A stretch of DNA of 64,000 bases from DATHZQ01 sp035458525 (lineage in GTDB: Bacteria; Actinomycetota; Acidimicrobiia; Spongiisociales; UBA5794). The notes under the pieces are model-generated. The model was not told the DNA's origin. It worked only from the letters and a program-made list of their open reading frames with translations, and did not search any database. Position numbers and translations under genes: made by a program. Positions 62,580 through 64,000 of the stretch are shown one piece after another. Position 1 is the stretch's first letter; every line of letters begins with the position of its first letter. The stretch lies in NCBI GenBank assembly GCA_035458525.1, contig DATHZQ010000014.1, positions 1 to 64,000 of the forward strand. The letters run 5' to 3'.

Positions 62580-63367
62580 CTACGCGAAGTGTTCCTCCAT
62601 CCAGGCGACGCCGTACGCGATCAGATCGGAGGCGTCGATCAGCTCGCTCTCTGCGCTTCCGACGAGGCCGGTCCGGGCTCGACCTTCGGCCAGGTAGGAC
62701 TTCGTGATGACGGCGAAGTGGTCTGCGCCGTGCCAGTCGACGATGCCGTTCGAGTCGTCGAGGCATTCGATCGCGACGATCGTCGGCCGCGCCGATGCGA
62801 CGGTGACGCCGCACACGGCGCTTGTTCGGGATCTTGGCCAAATACTCGGCATGGTGACGTCACCGTGTCGAGGTCGGCACCGAGTCTGAGCACCTTCCCC
62901 CGTGCGTCGAGCATGCGCGCCAAGGGTGAACCCGAGCCGTAGTAGTCGTTCCACGGGACGTTCGAGGTCAGATCGGCGGTGAGCTCGCCCCGCGCCGCAA
63001 ACCGTCCCTCGGGGTGATCTGAGACGACCGTTCCCGGGTGTGTACGGAACACCTCGGCGAGGGCGCCGACGTCGGGGTCGGCCGGGGTCGTTACCGCGTC
63101 GAACGGCTCGGCCTCTGCGAGGGCGGCGGGCCGCTCCGCCTCCGGCAGGTCGTGGACCCAGGCCCATCCGTCGTCGGCGCCGAGCACCATCAAGAGGGTG
63201 TCGCCGGGCTCCACCGCGTGGTCGAGGGCTGCGATGACGCCCGCTGCGCCGTGCTCGTGGGCCCGACTGCCCTCAGGGAGGCGTGAACCATCAGCACGTC
63301 ACCGGGTACGACCCCCAGGGTACGAAGGGTCTGTTTGCAGCCGATCGATGCCGTGGGGCGGAAGCAT
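62580..63367 (-). pseudogene. Aminoglycoside N(3)-acetyltransferase-like gene with several frameshifts
   Basis: Pieces of one AAC(3)-family protein lie in different minus-strand frames. In order they are TLRTLGVVPGDVLMVHASLR, then EPGDTLLMVLGADDGWAW to GADLDTVT, then HAEYLAKIPNKRRVRRHRR, then VAIECLDDSNGIVDW to the C-terminus VAWMEEHFA at 62580. Frame changes fall near 63257, 62855 and 62790, with a possible fourth at the TTT at 63334-63336. AAC(3) enzymes acetylate aminoglycosides with acetyl-CoA; many chromosomal members have unknown roles. Real decay is favoured by the number of breaks, but sequencing error is not excluded. ATG 63367 is the presumed original start. Confidence 0.7.
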
Positions 63368-63475
63368 GAATGCAGTCTGCCAGCCACGATCGGCGGCGGG
63401 CCAGCATCAAGGCATCCCATGGGCCGACCGGTGGTGACGGTCGGCCTCCCAGCGGCCATCTCGGGAAACGGAGCG

Positions 63476-64000
63476 TTAGCCGCCGGCGACGTAGCGCATC
63501 TCGCGGCGGTACTTCTTCCAGTCGGACGCCTTCGTCGACCATGCCACGTCGGTGACGATCTGGCCGACTCCGATGACGATCAGCAGCGCTGTCGTCCACC
63601 AAGGAACTTCCATGACGAGCGCTGGTCCCAGGGCGAAGAACGGGATGAGTTTGGTGGCAACGGCGCCCGAGGCATGCATCCACGCTCGGTGCTTCGGGAC
63701 GGTTCGTAGGTACGTCGCGTAGTCGGTCTTCACCCCGGGCTGGGGCCGCTGCACCGTGCCGATGAACCAGTGACTGAATCGAATGCCGAAGACGCGACCG
63801 ACGACGAGATGTGCGAGCCCGTGGGTCGTGACGAGGGTGATACCGGTGCCGATGAGCAACGCAATGCCGTTGGCGGGCCGATCGAGTGAGTACGCCCACC
63901 ACACGATGCCGAGTCCAACCAGCGTGCCGATGACCATGAGCGCAGTTCCGACGGGAGCGGGAACGGTGAGCAGCGCCCACGATTCGAATGCCCGCCGGTC
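63476..64000 (-). CDS. Membrane protein of unknown function (5' end cut by window)
   Basis: At least 174 residues, open to the right edge. The in-frame ATG at 63937 is internal, because hydrophobic coding continues upstream of it (FESWALLTVPAPVGTAL). About four membrane segments are visible, including ANGIALLIGTGITLVTTHGL and WWTTALLIVIGVGQIV. THGLAHLVVGRVFG has spaced histidines reminiscent of membrane metalloproteins, but no HExxH. The C-terminus is basic and cytoplasmic-looking. I do not recognise the family. Confidence 0.6.
   Translation of the reverse strand, partial: DRRAFESWALLTVPAPVGTALMVIGTLVGLGIVWWAYSLDRPANGIALLIGTGITLVTTHGLAHLVVGRVFGIRFSHWFIGTVQRPQPGVKTDYATYLRTVPKHRAWMHASGAVATKLIPFFALGPALVMEVPWWTTALLIVIGVGQIVTDVAWSTKASDWKKYRREMRYVAGG

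Noticed and set aside
1..64000. tRNA, rRNA, insertion sequence or prophage remnants
   Set aside because: No tRNA-like cloverleaf, transposase, integrase or phage structural gene was recognised. Mobility of the region is not supported by sequence features.

Overview
The window is GC-rich, densely coded DNA with frequent GTG starts and stop/start overlaps (ATGA, GTGA). It carries an F420-type FrhB protein, a wax ester synthase/DGAT, and a SARP/BTAD regulator with an NB-ARC ATPase. It also carries DMSP and carnitine genes. Together these suggest a marine or saline high-GC actinobacterium, most plausibly of the Acidimicrobiia. That placement is inference; there is no rRNA, tRNA or marker gene here to prove it. 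I see no CRISPR array, insertion sequence or phage block.

Layout. (1) 1-6072, minus strand: a dipeptide-type ABC importer (two permeases, one running off the left edge, and a Tat lipoprotein binding protein), a mandelate-racemase-family enzyme and a zinc alcohol dehydrogenase. A LacI-type palindrome lies upstream of the binding protein. (2) 6163-8977, plus: a HIBADH-type dehydrogenase, a GFA-fold protein and betaine aldehyde dehydrogenase. (3) 8999-18046: an NAD/ADP-ribose island. A SIR2-like protein is divergent from a three-gene run encoding a giant surface protein joined through one membrane helix to an nSTAND-type NTPase, a Nudix hydrolase, and a TIR/NDT-like plus macro-domain protein. 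(4) 18078-25210: an HD-domain protein divergent from two dimethylglycine/sarcosine-dehydrogenase-like flavoproteins that flank an MttB-family methyltransferase. (5) 25361-29295: a DUF1704 (MATCAP-like) peptidase, an ATP-grasp ligase and an N-formylglutamate amidohydrolase. (6) 29471-30083: VapBC. (7) 30320-38327, minus: a tightly overlapping seven-gene carnitine/gamma-butyrobetaine operon with a divergent IclR regulator (38394-39176). (8) 39300-49881: a frameshifted tyrosinase, DMSP lyase dddP, a zincin lipoprotein, a cupin, a TIR-metallo-beta-lactamase fusion, a SARP regulator and small proteins. (9) 50023-56403: a 2-oxoacid dehydrogenase E1 pair, a membrane protein, a second IclR regulator with its palindrome, a coupled unknown protein, a PhnD-like protein and DMSP demethylase dmdA. 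(10) 56412-64000: PhyH oxygenase, aldehyde dehydrogenase, FrhB, lipase plus WS/DGAT, a decayed aac(3), and a membrane protein cut by the right edge.

How it fits together. Much of the window handles methylated osmolytes. Gamma-butyrobetaine can be hydroxylated to carnitine, oxidised to dehydrocarnitine, cleaved to betainyl-CoA and released as glycine betaine (operon 7). It can then be demethylated towards glycine (operon 4). Both regions carry the same 17-bp palindrome (14 of 17 bases identical), which suggests one IclR regulon. DMSP can be cleaved by DddP or demethylated by DmdA. The candidate new system is region 3, where a cell-surface receptor-like STAND NTPase sits among enzymes that make, bind or destroy NAD-derived nucleotides.
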